From Polytrichum commune (Eukaryota > Streptophyta > Polytrichopsida > Polytrichales > Polytrichaceae): a stretch of DNA of 64,000 bases. This document shows positions 10,885 to 23,688 of this stretch, in pieces. Position 1 is the first letter of the stretch, and each line of letters starts with the position of its first letter. The stretch is from positions 12,526,501-12,590,500 of the forward strand of contig OX485808.1 in assembly GCA_950295325.1 (NCBI GenBank). Reading direction: 5' to 3'. The position numbers and the translations under genes were made by a program. The notes under the pieces are model-generated. The model was not told the origin of the DNA, made no database searches, and was given only the letters and a program-made list of their open reading frames with translations.

Positions 10885-13800
10885 ATGGATATCATCGCTC
10901 AATTGCAAGAGCATGCTAGCAAAATTGCATATATAGCTTTCAATGCTGCCGGGACTATCCAAAGAGACGCGCCACCTTCACAGTTGTTCCAAGACTATCC
11001 CAGACCACCTGCCGTCTCTGCCGATGCCCTTACCACTGTTGTCGAGCAGCCGAAGGAGATGGCTGCAGCCTTTGTAGATGCTGTTAAACAGGTTTCCTCG
11101 TCTTCTCGCAATTTTCTTTCCAGGTCATTAGTTTCAATTTCTAACGTGCATATTTTTCCCATCTCCAAAATGCAAGTGACTAAGGTAGACGAGCCTATTA
11201 CGGTTACGTCCACGAGGTTTGGTCTTTTCTGATGTGCAATAAATCCAGGTAAAAAACCAAGTCGATTAGTAAATCTCGTACGAATCCAAAACCATAAGGT
11301 GACTGAACCTCAATGTGTAATGAATTTTCAAAGAGCATATATGCAATCTTCTCAAGTGGTTATATAGGCAATTTTCTTTCGAAGTCATCAGTTTCACTTG
11401 TTCAGTTGCACACTTTGTCCATCTCACAAATGCAAGTGACAATGCAAGTGACTAAGGTAGACAAGCGTATTACGACTACTTTCAGGAGGTTTGGTCTCCT
11501 CTGATGTGCAATAAATCCAGAAAATCAGCCGAGTCTATCAGTAAATCTTGTACATATCCTAGACCCCTTAAGAATGAGATTAAGGTGACTAAACTTGAAT
11601 TTGTGACAATTTTCAAAGAGCATATACGTGATCTTCTTAAGTGGTTACATAGGCAATTTTAGGTCATCAGTTTCGCTTCTTCACTTGCACACTTTGTCCA
11701 TCTCAAGTATGCAAGTCACTAAGGTAGACGAGCCCTATTACAGTTGCTTTAGTCTCTTCTGATGTGCAATAATCCAAGTAAAAAAAGCCAGTTGAGTAGT
11801 AAATCTTTCACAAATCCCAAATTGTAAGAACGAGATTAAGGTGAATAAACCTTAAATTTTGACAAATTTTCAAAGAGCATATATGTGTGTTTTCTCAAAT
11901 GGTTACATGGGTGTGCCTAAAGAGGTTGGTGTTGAGCTTTGACTTTCTGGCTATCCCAACCAATTAGCTGTCATATTCATCCTCAGAATAATACTAGAAG
12001 CGTTATTATCTTGGTTATCTTGATTAGACCCACCCCCGAAAGGGAGTAGTAGCTTACTGGCGAGAAGCTCTTCACTCATCCTTGCTCCACCTGAAGTCGG
12101 CGTTTTTATTTAAAAGCATTGGTTTTAGGAGGATGTTGAACCATTTGCACCAAAAAGTAGGTGGTTGAATAAGGCATATCTACATTAGCATTCAATGTTG
12201 AGTCAGAGTCAGTTTTGATAAATGCCCTTGAGATTTTAAAATCTTTTGAGTGTTAACTCAACATTTAGCTCATTTAAATTCATAATTCAACCTTTTAGAT
12301 CTTGCAATGATAAAACATGAATCTTAAAGATTAAAATTGCAACTTTATGTTTAGTAAGCATTGTTTCAATATTGTAATTTGATGTGATTGAAAAATGTGG
12401 AATCAGTGCTGAATTAAGAGGTTTATGATGTCGTTTATCAACTTTCTTGACAATCATGTTCCTCAGAGTTGTTGCTTTCATACCAGCTTCTAGGTTTATC
12501 ATTACTCAGCTGAGACCATTTGTCTTGGCTTACCTCATCAGATTTGGTGTGATAACTGTGACGTACTTGACGCAGTTTGATGCTCTAGTAGCAGCTCTAC
12601 CTGTAATTGGAGGAGGAGAAGAGGCACAATACAAGCGCATAGCAGAATTACAGGTATGGTATTTTTCCCTGTTGAAGGTTGTTTTGCTCGAGCATCTCTA
12701 CAGATTTACTCTTCTATTAAACTTCAACTACTACTTCTACTCCTCTCTTTTTTCAACTTTTTTTGGCATTTAATTAGTTTGCACATCAATTTGGGAGTAG
12801 TGTGGATTTGATGTGGACCACACAGTCCAACTACTTTTTTCTAAACATGTTTTTTTCCATGAACAACTCACCACCTCCAAGTCACGCATGCATGGTGTTC
12901 TTATTCTTCTTGTGCCACCAATACTTGCCTATATGCACAAAAATATTAGTAACAAGTAGGTACTCAAAAGTCAGCAGGACTAAACCAATGTTCTTCATGA
13001 TGCACATTACTGCAGGATGTTGTCTGAAATGCTGAATGCTAATTTCCACGTTGGATTGACCACTGTCTTGACCAATATGAATATGACACGTGTCAATTTC
13101 CTTCTGAAAAATAACTGTTTTGTGTTGAACTAGACAGCGCCGTATGGTATTTTGGATGCAACAAAATTGATGTGTTGAACGTCCATACATTTTAATTATC
13201 AGAATTGATGCTGACTTCAAATTACTGTGGACCACCTCAATTTTGAAGATGTGGGCACTACAAACATAGTGTTGTATAGGCCCTAATGAAATAAAAGGTG
13301 TAGGCTGTTTGTGGATAAAGTAAAGAGTTCTTTAGATTCAACTTCATGGACATAATAGAAGTTATATTGTTATGGCTGCAGGCTGAAAACGATGAAGTTG
13401 ACCAGGAGCTGCAGAAGGAGTTAGAGGCAGCAGGTCAGGACACAACATTTGATGTTTGCAGTGTGCACTGAAGGGTAGTGTGCTTAAAATGATGGTGATG
13501 TTTGAGTCTTGTTTGTTTGGGTTTGAGTCTGCCACATTGATGAGTCATTGTTGACAGTTGGCAGCGTGTGATTGCCCATGACTTGAAGAGGTCATTGAAT
13601 GGGTTGCCTTGTGGTTTGATTGATGTAGGTTTACTGGACTTGTGCAATAGATAATTATGCCTATAGTTAGTGAAGTATGTGTCCAGATTTTCTTGTCAAC
13701 CTCTTGAACCCTGATCACAAGATGAATGCCCTTTTTTAAATAGGTTTTTTCAAACCACAATATCAATTGACCTGACAATCTGGTAGTTTCACTACATGTA

Positions 13801-14189
13801 TAACAAAGTTAGGCCTGGTGATAGTAATAAGAATGGAAGTGGGAATCAAAAACTTCCCTCCAAATGGTTTGCGAGACCTTCAATGAGTTGTGCTAATGCA
13901 AGGTGTTTTTGGTCCAAGTGTGGGGGAATTGCAGTTGTATGATGACTAAGCAATGTTGAGGTTGTGGAATCATCTCCTCTTCCCTTTCCCACCTGATTAG
14001 CTCTTTGCTTTGTGCAAGCCTGCCGAAAGAGGGCCAGGTCTTGGTTTCCTGCTCAATAAGTCAGTAATAAGGCATTTGTAATATACAAAGCTGAAATTTT
14101 GGTGTTGCTGTACAGGGTATGAGTTGAAGCAGGTTCAAGAGCTCTTTGATATGGCAGCTGACAATTGGTTGCAATTGAAGCCACCCTAA
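10885..14189 (+). CDS. MED21: Mediator complex subunit 21
   Basis: MED21 is a small coiled-coil subunit of the Mediator middle module, linking activators to RNA polymerase II in the nucleus. Exons 10885-11091, 12576-12653, 13382-13433 and 14116-14189 have GT-AG borders and consistent phases, giving 136 residues; the Arabidopsis protein is about the same length. The N terminus MDIIAQLQEHA and the motif TIQRDAPPSQL match the family signature. FDALVAALPVIGGGEEAQ and KRIAELQAENDEV follow, and the end GYELKQVQELFDMAADNWL matches the conserved C-terminal helix. Introns are 1484, 728 and 682 bp. Intron 1 carries a triplicated repeat. Confidence 0.95.
11105..11920. repeat. Tandem triplication in MED21 intron 1
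   Basis: Three units of about 270 bp begin near 11105, 11367 and 11650. Shared blocks include GGTCATxAGTTTC, ATGCAAGTGACTAAGGTAGAC, TCTTCTGATGTGCAATAA and TTTTCAAAGAGCATAT. Unit 2 has an extra internal doubling of AATGCAAGTGAC. The copies are well diverged, so the array is not recent. Short open frames in them are not coding. Confidence 0.8.
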
Positions 14190-16624
14190 TGTTACTCTTA
14201 TCCAATATGATTTCTATTTCATCACAGCACCACATGTATCAGAACTTAGTGGGACTTCTAGTGTTCAATGCCACTTTAGGAGCTAAGCTCATGGATACCC
14301 TACTTTTTTGCTGGTTGAAATTTGTCAAACACTCTCTCATTCTAACATTGAGGGATTGTGGTTGTTGAATGTTCGTAATGATGTCATTAGAAAGTTAGAA
14401 TTTACCCTTTGAACAGGGTGGTGTTAGTTTTTGGCTCCAAACTGTTCTAGTTGATCTTACAGATTCTTTGGCCACTGTATATACCATTTGGCATGAAATC
14501 ACTCGAACACCTCTATAGAGATCCTCCCATGATACCCACTCAACTTGGATGACTACACTTTTAATGTTTTGAGTTTGCTATTATTTATTACAGACTGAGC
14601 GTTGGTTCATTATTGTGGACCTCATGAATTGGAATCATGTAGCTATCTATGTTTTCACGAGTCCTACTTCAGACCATGCTGTGATGTCAAATTGTTTTTC
14701 TGTAGGACAAATTTAACTATCAAACAAATTAAGGTCGACACTCCAAAACTTAATTTCCTCAACAGGGACAAATTATTTGGCGGGAGAGGAACGACCTTGA
14801 CTTCCATTCTGAGAGGTGGCCAGAGCAAAAGATGTACTGATGTGTATCTGTTGCTTGACTATAAGTGGCAGGAATTGGTGGAACACTTTCATAAATCTCT
14901 TATTGCTCAACATGATATTCTGGAACGTTTTGGCGCCACTTAGTGCACAAGGGAGCTCATTGTTCATAGAAAAGAAGCACACCATTACTGGGAATCCCAA
15001 AGGTATGGTGTCATTAGTAACCATGTCTACCAATCCCCTGTGTTTGTAACAGGGCTTCCTATTCCGTTGATTTTTTTCCTTTTATTTCCCTCGAAACTTG
15101 GCATGTGTCAGTCCTACATTGGTAAAGACCTACTTGAATCCCATGTGTAAACTACAATCTAGATTACTAGTATTCAAAAATGGAGAAACCAACAAAAATT
15201 AAGACATTTTCTCTGATATTAGGCTATGAAGAAAGATATTGGCTGCATGGATTCTGCAACTTTCGAAATTCTCATTTCTTCAGTTACTTAGTGTTGGATT
15301 GCATAGAAAACAGTTACAATGCACTAGAATTGATCTATGAGCTAAAACTCATAAGAAGCTTTGTAGTGTCCATATTCATATAATTTTTCATATAATTTTT
15401 CTGTGCCATAAAGTCTCATCATCTTCAGCATTGTTTGCTCACATTAATTCCTAATATCGAAGCAAATTTATCAAACAAGTTGCACCCCTCGCTCCTTGCC
15501 TAGACACTTTATGAAATTTTCACAATTTCTGGTGATGGACCTTGTGCATATCAATTTGTAGCCCTAGTGGTTGTGGACATTTTTGTGCATATGTATCCTC
15601 ACCACCCGATACTGAGGCTGAAATTTCTTGTACATAGGTGACAATTGCTTGAGGAGTAATTAACCCTTAACCTACGAGGCCATATTTGGGCTTATGAATG
15701 ACTCTTGAAGGCAAATTTATCCAAAAGGAAGGTGCTAGGAAGGGTACAATAGGTATCATTGTATTCTTCATGAATTTTTCTTGTCAACGATGGTGATGAT
15801 CCCATATCAATATGAAAAGATGATTGTTAACAAGAAAATTTTAGTCAAGAATGAACTAACTTTTCCCTTTTTTGATACATTTCTATAAATATTATTAACT
15901 TTGAATCAAAATTGTCAATCTATTATGGAGACTATTTCTTACCTCAAAGTGTACATCTTTTCTTAATATAACCATGAAAGTTTGGACTATAATTTGATTG
16001 CAAATATTTATCACAATTTCTTCAAGTTCGATGATTTGATATTGATTATAAACAAATCATGACAATTACTCAATATTGCTACCATATTGATGTGATCTTA
16101 AAATCACTACACTAAATATACCAATAAGTGAGTGTGGGCTAATAGTCAGGGTGGGAAATTAACGGATGATACTAAATTTCTTTACGCTATGAATTAGTGC
16201 CACCGGAAGAACTAGGAAGCAGTGTTCATCTCGGCACTTGGCACTATTCACTTAAAGTACCAACACTTGGCATGAAAGTATCATCACTTAGCACTAATCA
16301 CTAAATGTATAAAAAATTGTCATTATTTACTAACAAGCATGTGGCACACACTACTTTTCTTGAAATCTATGGTAAATGAGCATAGAATTTATTGTCTTCA
16401 TGAATGTAGTGTCATTCAATAGCAACTTCAGCCTTTGGTAACTTTGAGATTTGGCTAGATTATGCGTGTGACTTGAATTAGTACTGCCTCAATAATTGGT
16501 ATACTTAGTGTAGCAACAACTTTTCTTTTAGGTACAATAAAGATTGAGCTTTAGAAAGCTTAGTTTCTAGATGATCCAATAAAACCACAACATGCTCCAA
16601 GAAGTTAAGGGTTAATGTGTATAA
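14190..16624. other. Intergenic, no gene seen
   Basis: AT-rich sequence with scattered short open frames of low coding character. The first few hundred bases may be MED21 3' UTR. No element boundaries recognised. Confidence 0.5.
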
Positions 16625-17007
16625 AGGGTTGGTTCACATGGGGTCCCAAGTTCCCAACTCCCACTCATGCTAGCAAGTCCCAACATGAAGGCAAAGGCCC
16701 AACTTTTGATCCTCACGAAACCATTAAAATATGGTTAATTACCATTAAAGTTGGATGTTAGTTACTTCATGCAAAAACATTTGCAGGACTTGTGTTGAGA
16801 GTTGGGTCTAGCTTTTTGCTCAACGCAAATCTCAACACAAGTCCCAAGCCTCACCTCCAAAAGTGTTGCCATGTAGGCATCCATGTCATACTTGGAACTT
16901 AGAACTTGGGACCCCATGTGAAATGGTAAGTGCCAACTTCTATGTTCTCAACGGTTGAGATTGCATGGATTGACCTCGAGTGACTTGGGACCTGTGCGAA
17001 CCCGCCT
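16625..17007. mobile_element. MITE with TAA target duplication (copy A)
   Basis: Terminal inverted repeats: left AGGGTTGGTTCACATGGGGT and right, in reverse complement, AGGCGGGTTCGCACAGGTCC. The flanks are TAA at 16622-16624 and 17008-17010. An internal palindrome (TTGTGTTGAGA ... TCTCAACACAAG) surrounds a short loop near 16791-16842. A 3-bp TAA/TTA target site suggests a Tourist/PIF-Harbinger-type element. It is related to copy B at 20469-20837 in opposite orientation. Confidence 0.8.
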
Positions 17008-17153
17008 TAAGATCTCAAGCAAGAAATATTTTCATGAATGTGATTTGGGATGTGATTTGGGATGTGGATTAGGACATGGTTCGGGGACGTGGTTTGGGGA
17101 CATGGATGCATCGGGCATGAGACTGGGCTATGGTTTGATTGAAGGGACAAACT

Positions 17154-17348
17154 ATGGCGACGCCGCTCCAGGTTCCAACCAACCTCTCGCCTATGTCTCT
17201 CCGTCGCCAACAGTTGCGTCCATCTCGCACAAATTCTCCCTCCTTTTCGTCCCTCTCTCTTAAAAATTCCACGGCGCACTCATGCATCTCGCTTCGGCGT
17301 ATTCCACATCACAAAAATTTGCGAAAGTTCCTTCACGTTAAATTTCAT
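17154..17348 (+). CDS. Possible orphan first exon with transit-peptide character
   Basis: An ATG in CpG-rich DNA opens a 65-codon frame, MATPLQVPTNLSP..., rich in Ser, Arg, Leu and Pro and poor in acidic residues, as in plastid transit peptides. It ends at a possible donor (CAT|GTAATT). I could not join it in phase to the RING-CH exon at 18714, so it may belong to another transcript, be a degenerate gene start, or be chance. It is weakly supported. Confidence 0.25.
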
Positions 17349-18713
17349 GTAATTCTCGCTCTTCATACCATTTAGAGGTTCACTGTTGCGTTGTCATGGT
17401 TGATTACATCTGAATCAAGCTAAAGACTGTTGATGAAATGCGTGTGATGTCTTACTCATTGATTTTATCAAGAGTGATCCTTTTGGTTCTTGTTTTCTGC
17501 GTTGACGAAAGTGAAATGCTAGGAAAAATGAAAGGACAGGTTTGGTATGACCTGTAATATTGGTTTGCTTATGATACACTCTTTTGAAGCTTCAAATTTG
17601 CGAGAATTTTGTTCATGGTTTGGTAGGGTTCTATGGCAACAATGTTATAGCGACATTTGTATTTGACATGCTGGTTTTCGTGTAATGTGACGAGAATGCT
17701 CTTGTTGGGAATTTAATCATTTTCATTATTTGCCAAAGTTCCGTTTTAAGACAATGTGTTCACTCAAGATTTTTCTATATAGTGCATGAACTGGGAGTTT
17801 TTCTCGAAAGGAATTGAGTAATCTTCATTGGTGTTGGTATAAGAATACCATTTGAATCATGACCAAAATTATGGTTACCTCTTCATAGCTTAGGTCAAGA
17901 AATTTGAGGGGATGGCTGCCATTCAAGCCAACCCTCGGATAATCTAGTGCAATCAAGGCAAAGATCAAATTTATATAGAGTGCGGAATAGAGTACACTCA
18001 ACCAGATCAAACTGCTAGTGTTTGCTGAAGGTGATGGATCAAATAAAGGGTGATTTATGTCGCCATGCAAAGTGAATTGCTCTTTGAATTATATGATTAT
18101 GGCCCTGATTTTGATACCGCATCAAATTTTAAGTGAAATATACCACCAAATTTTTCAATGAGAGTAAGATGGATTGATCCAAGTCCGGAATGCTACAGAG
18201 AAGTCACCTTCAGGATATTTCTTGAGGGACCACTGTAACACGTATTTGAATCTGGTTTGCTTTGGGTCGTGAATTTGGTTGAGGACGTTTATTGCAGGCT
18301 TCAACGTTTCCTTGTTTCTTAAATCATAGGAGCAATTTCAAAGAAAAAAAAGAAGAACAAAAAAACTATGCAACTTTCTTTAAAGCCACATTATGCATCT
18401 AGCTTGCTTGAGGTACATATTTACTCAAAAGTTTCAGAACCTCATTGAGGTTGCAGTGTGCTTTGCAGTGACTACATCAACATTTCGTTGAATTGAATGA
18501 ACTCCTCGAGTGTTGAAGCTACTCTCACCATCAGATGCAGTTGCGGAATGCAACTCATATTCTATTACCGCAGTGGAAGTGTGGAGTTGCATGCTGACGC
18601 AAATCATGAAGCAAATCCTCATTGGTAACAATTAGACAAGGGGCCTACATTCTACTCTGACGAGGAGCTTGAATGAAGGGCCCACTTTAGTAAGGAACCA
18701 GAGTTACAAAAAC

Positions 18714-21700
18714 ATGGAAAATACTCCCCAAACAGGGCAACGAGAGGAGACATGTCGCATTTGCCTGGAGTCATCCCCAATAGCCAACACCAGCGCTAGC
18801 AAAATTTCAAGATTCACAAATTTTGACGATGAAGATCGCCTAATTTCACCATGTGCATGCAGTGGTACTCACGCCCCACTTGTTTCTGCTCAAGTGATGG
18901 ATGTTAAACTTGAAGCACGTAACAGCTCTAGTAACCTTCAAACTACAATCACTACTAGTTTTTCATTTGTGCTGTTACATATTTCTCGAGTTACCATGTT
19001 CCAGTTCTCTCTAACATAGGCAATGTTTCCAATTTTACAGGAACTCAAGCCTACGTACATTATAAGTGCCTCCAAAGATGGCAAAACTCTGTAATGACGT
19101 CAAGAAGACCTGGCCCCGGACAGAGCCCAGCTCTCATGTAAGAGACCACCTGCGTTCTACTCTATGTTCGACACTAAACTGATTTATTCATTAGGGGTTA
19201 TCAAATACCGCAATTGCTGGAAAAGTGACCTTTCTTAGAATTTTGAACTGCAGATGCTCTGTGTGTACCCACAAGTTCTCAGTAGCGCCTCCCCGACCTA
19301 CATTGAGCTTCCGAATTCGGAGAATTCTATCGAGCTACGCATGTGAAGTCACAGGCCTTGTTATCATGCTAGTGAGTACTCCCCCTCTTGGATATCTATT
19401 CGTAATATCACGCTCGTGGCAACCAAAGGGCATGTGATATCAAGGAGTTCTATAGTGTTAGCATGGATGTCTGGTAAAAGAGAATTAGTGTAACATGTGG
19501 CATTATGGAATAACACAAACACAACATTGCAATAATGACAATTAAGTACAATATCGGTGACAACATGATGCATGCAAGCGTGTGGTTTGAATTCTTTGAT
19601 GGTTTATTTTCATGTCAAAATCCGTGATATAAGGGAAGGAAACGTGAGAATAAGGAGTGAGATTCAGACTACGAATATCCGTTCCCTAGGGTTTCAGGAT
19701 ATAAGAGGAGTAGCATTAAGGAAGTTGATATTAATGAGTTCAGAGTGTAATTAGGTTTGTTTACAGGCACAATATTTCAAGCATGATGTGAGCATTGTGT
19801 CTATGAAGACTTAGTTGCAATTGTACCTTGAATGATACATAATCAACAATGTGAGGGTTTCCACAAATTGAAAGAGTGAAAATGAGCGGATGTTGAGTAA
19901 TGGCATTGGTTATTTTTGGGATTGCAGCAGCTACTCATGACCCTTTACATGACAAGGGGCGTGATGCTTTAGTAGGCACTACATATGCCCTGTGTGTTCC
20001 TGACTTTCTGCGTTGTTTCCTAGTTTGCGTGCTACGTGGCTCTGGCTGGCCACAATTTGCAGACTTTGATCGATGACCTGGAAAGTGGACTCTCACTTGC
20101 CATTGAGGTTTTACCATGCAGCCTTCAGATGAAGGTTTTGGAGGATGGTTGTAACTCAAGAACGTGCAAGTAAGCTATACCGTCACCTTACAAGTGTGTC
20201 GACTTCAGTTTTGCCTTAGCTGCATGATCACTTTGAAGCTCAAAAATGATGCTAGAATTCCAAACAGAATACGTGGATCTACATGTTGTGGTACTATTTG
20301 CAACAATGAACAATTCATGTGCATTGAATCTTGGTGTTCGTTCCCTAAGTACTTTTGCTTGGACGTGTAAGTGTGTGCTTGGTCACGTTTTACGTTGTCT
20401 ACTTCGATAATTAGTTGCCAATATTATGGAGGATCGTCTTGCCCCTGTCATCATCCAATTTGCACTAAGGACAAGTTCACACAGGACCCGGGTCCTAAGT
20501 CCCAAGTCACTCGAGGTCAATCCGTGCAATCTCAACCATCGAGAGCATGGATGTTGGGACTTACCACTTCACATACGGTCTCAAGTCCTCAGTCCCAAGT
20601 ACGACATGGACGCCTATGTAGCAAGACTTTTTCGAGGTGAAGATTGGGACTTGTGTTGAGACTTGGGTTAGGAAAAAAGCTAGACACAACTCTCAACACA
20701 AGTCTCACGAATGTTTTTGCATAAAATAATCAAGACCCGACTTTGATGAACATCAACCATACATGAATGGTTTCTTGAGGCTCAAAAGTTGGGACTTTGC
20801 CTTCATGTTGGGACTTGGGACCCATGTGAACTGGCCGTAAATATGTCAGCTTGTCGTGTGCTTTGGTATACTTTTTAAGAGCGTGAGTTCGATGAAGAGG
20901 TCAGTCTCTGAAAGGTTTGTGTAGCTACAATGTGTAGCACAGCGGCAGGGTGACGCGAGTCTTTTGACGGGGTGTAACAGGAGTGGCGGAGAGGGCCAAT
21001 GCTGCGATGTGGTGGGTTAGTTTACCACGGTCTAAAAACTAACCCAAGTGGAGGACCCCTGCAGCACGCTCAAAATGGGGAGCAGGTTGTGGGAAGCTTC
21101 GAGTTCTCTGCATCCGGGCACTCTTTTGGTGGCCACCCCAGCAATGCTATCTCCATACTACTTTGGCACAGTGGTACGTGCTCCGCTCCTCGATAAATTT
21201 AACTTTCAATCGTTTCAGTTTGAACGTTGTTCACCACATAAAGGATGGGATACTTGTCCCTCAATTCACGTAGTTTAACCTGATCTATGATACTATGTTG
21301 TGGCTCCACGATTATATGATTCTGTGACACTCAAATCAACATGTTGGGTTCCCGCAAAGCTCATATTTTTGCATGATATATGCCGCTTGTGAGAGGCAGT
21401 TTTGTATGATATTTGAATTGAGTGCACAAATGTTGTCGTCCAGGTTTTGTTATACGAGCACGAAAGGTGCCGAGGTTCACGAGGTCTAATACTCAACAAG
21501 CATGCGGAGGTACTCACTAACTAATCAGGACCAAGGGCATTCTAATCTGTGAGTAGGACAACGCTTCCACACATAGCGTGCATGGGCGAGAGGGAATTAT
21601 CGTATGCGAGCGTACGTATCGTTCATCTCATATAAAAGCCCTGAAAGATTACACAAAGTGGAGGTTACTTTTTTTAGTTGATTTGACATCGGATCTAGTT

Positions 21701-22786
21701 TTAAAGACCCCAAATTAGTGAACTTGAGGTCATTTGAGATGAATCGGCAACAAACCTATAGGGGGTGAAGGTTTTATGTTGGATGGAGGTAATTCTCGCT
21801 CTCCGCATGCATGAATGAAGAGAATGTTGGAAAGATTTTAGGATATGCCGCAACCAACAGTAAGTGGCGGATTACAAGCGCAATAATTGCATCGATTTTT
21901 ATTTATTTAATCTAAGTTGAAGAACACTCCTAATCATGTAGAGAATTGCTTAGGTTATGATTGCTATGATCGTTAGCATGTGAGTGCTGAGTTTAATTTC
22001 GACATGGACTGGGCTAGGAATCACACAAGACACTAATGGCAATTAAGTTCCACGAATGATGAGCGTAGACAACAAGTGATAGCTTTTCTATGAGAAACAG
22101 TAGACAACTCAAAATTTGGTCAAACTTGAAAACGTGGTTTTCTTGTGTGAATTCTTCGAGCACAAACATATGCAAAGAACATCAAATCCAACAAGGACTC
22201 ATCTCCACCTAATGGATATATATGTATATATATATATACTCATCAAGTGTTGTGAATATGATTCTAGGAGGGGGACATTGTGCATTGGGAGAACCAATTG
22301 TTTCTAGGAGTCCACAACAATGCTGCGTTGAGACACATTGCACATGGGACGGGTGGACCTTACAAACCAGAAGAATGGTTCATCTTGCAACGATGCTCTC
22401 CGTCGCCTGTGAATTGTAAGCATTGTACACATGAAGCAGGCAGGCCGAAAACATGCAGTAAAGACTGGGGACGGGAGATTCTACCTGGAATATTTATAGG
22501 CAAGGATGTGGGGCCGGTGTTGCGCCATCTCGGTGGTTGCAAAAGGCCCAATGTGCTAATCGAGCAGGGCTCCGAGAGAACCGAGGCTCTGAAAGAAGAG
22601 AGTGACCGAAATGGCGAAGAATGCTATAACGTCGACCACCAGGTCATACATGGCCATGCGGAATGGTTTGTCGGCCAGTTAGGAAGTGCCGTGCGACGAG
22701 GGCTATGGAAAACACGAGAAAACGCCTCGTCTATTCTTCTTTCAACGCCGCCTCATGAGCTATGGCACACTTTGCTCACAGAGTAG
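18714..22786 (+). CDS. RING-CH E3 domain fused to AlgH/UPF0301 (DUF179) domain
   Basis: Exons 18714-18864, 19041-19137, 19254-19371, 20024-20169, 21065-21173, 21444-21509 and 22268-22786 agree in phase and GT-AG borders, giving 401 residues. The first part is a RINGv/RING-CH zinc finger (C4HC3): Cys14, 17, 47, 49, His57, Cys60, 84, 87. Such fingers recruit ubiquitin E2 enzymes, often at membranes. A hydrophobic stretch at 113-131 may be one membrane helix. From about 173 the protein matches the bacterial AlgH/YqgE family: HPGTLLVATPAML, VVLLYEHE, SRGLILNKHA, ILPGIFIGKDVGPVL, HAEWFVGQLG and HELWHTLL. That family's biochemical role is not settled. Exon 5 skips an in-frame stop by using the acceptor after CCCTGCAG. 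Substrate and location are unknown. Alternatively these are two genes joined by my model, but phase agreement argues against that. Confidence 0.8.
19402..19749. repeat. Dispersed repeat, copy 1 (intron)
   Basis: It begins GTAATATCACGCTCGTGGCA and shares most of its length with 23689-24016 in the same orientation, including ATGGAATAACACAAACACAA and ACATTGCAATAATGACAAT. It may be an LTR or other retroelement piece. It lies in the third intron of the RING-CH/AlgH gene. Confidence 0.7.
20469..20837. mobile_element. MITE with TAA target duplication (copy B)
   Basis: Left end GGACAAGTTCACACAGGACC; right end, in reverse complement, CGGCCAGTTCACATGGGTCC. TAA flanks both sides (20466-20468 and 20838-20840). 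It has the same internal palindrome as copy A at 16625-17007 but in the opposite orientation. It is inserted in the fourth intron of the RING-CH/AlgH gene. Confidence 0.8.
21658..21810. repeat. Dispersed repeat with GAGGTCATTTGA core
   Basis: Contains AACTTGAGGTCATTTGAGAT and TTATGTTGGATGGA. Related sequence lies at about 54345-54500 (same strand), and a more diverged one near 33380-33510 on the opposite strand. It sits in an intron of the RING-CH/AlgH gene. Confidence 0.5.
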
Positions 22787-23688
22787 ACACACACTCTTGA
22801 GAGTCAAAACTCTTGTTTGTATAAATATAAAAGTCTCACACAAGTTCCATTCCAAAAATTGTACACTCTAGCCCCTAAATGCTCAAGCCTTCACATTCGA
22901 TTTCTGGGCAAGGGCAACACTAGTGCTTCAAATTTCAATCATGTATTAAAAAAAAAAAAAACCTCAATTTTTCTTGAAATTCCAACCATATGTATGTGAA
23001 CTAGACTAACATATATTCCTGCTATGAAAATTTGAAGTCAATTGGACGACATTTACTAGGTCAGGTTGACATGTGAACAAGGCCTTCATCAAGGGGGCAA
23101 CTACTAGAGAAAACTTGTTTCATGACCATTTCGGTCAAGCCAGAAATGCTTGATAGCTAGAAATCTTGCCACTGTATATTCTATGGTTGACAAATGAACT
23201 ACTCTGGAAAAAAAATTGGGTTTTTTTCATGAAATTTAGACGAAGTCCATCACCCTTGAAGTTGAAGGGTCACATGAGGACATTTTGGGATATTCACTCT
23301 TGACTGGGAGTATGCAACATGTGCACTAAAAACTTTCCAAATCTATTTAGTCAAGTCGTGCACAACGGCCACCGTGTCCTGGGGGCGGGGGGGGACCCCA
23401 CTCAAATTGGGCATCTATATGCGAAAGATATTGGCTCATAATTTGGCTCCTAGATTTGGGTAGTTCATGGGACCGCCTCCTAGAACAAGCAATTCCAAAC
23501 TAACAAAAATCTTACATGCTTGGAGTATGAGGTTTTTATATCTTATTTTAGCCCATGAGGTAGTGGGCACTGCCCTACACCAACAAATAATTTCCATCCA
23601 CATAGATCGCCACCTAGTGGGTCCCAAACCCATTAGTATATTAGGTGGCGACCCATTTGGTTGCATGAGCATTTAAGGGCTAAACTAT
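22787..23688. other. Intergenic, no gene seen
   Basis: Includes the probable 3' UTR of the RING-CH/AlgH gene, a 13-A run near 22948, a G-rich run at 23382-23396 and a short hairpin (GATCGCCACCTA ... TTAGGTGGCGACC) at about 23606-23653. No coding region supported. Confidence 0.5.
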
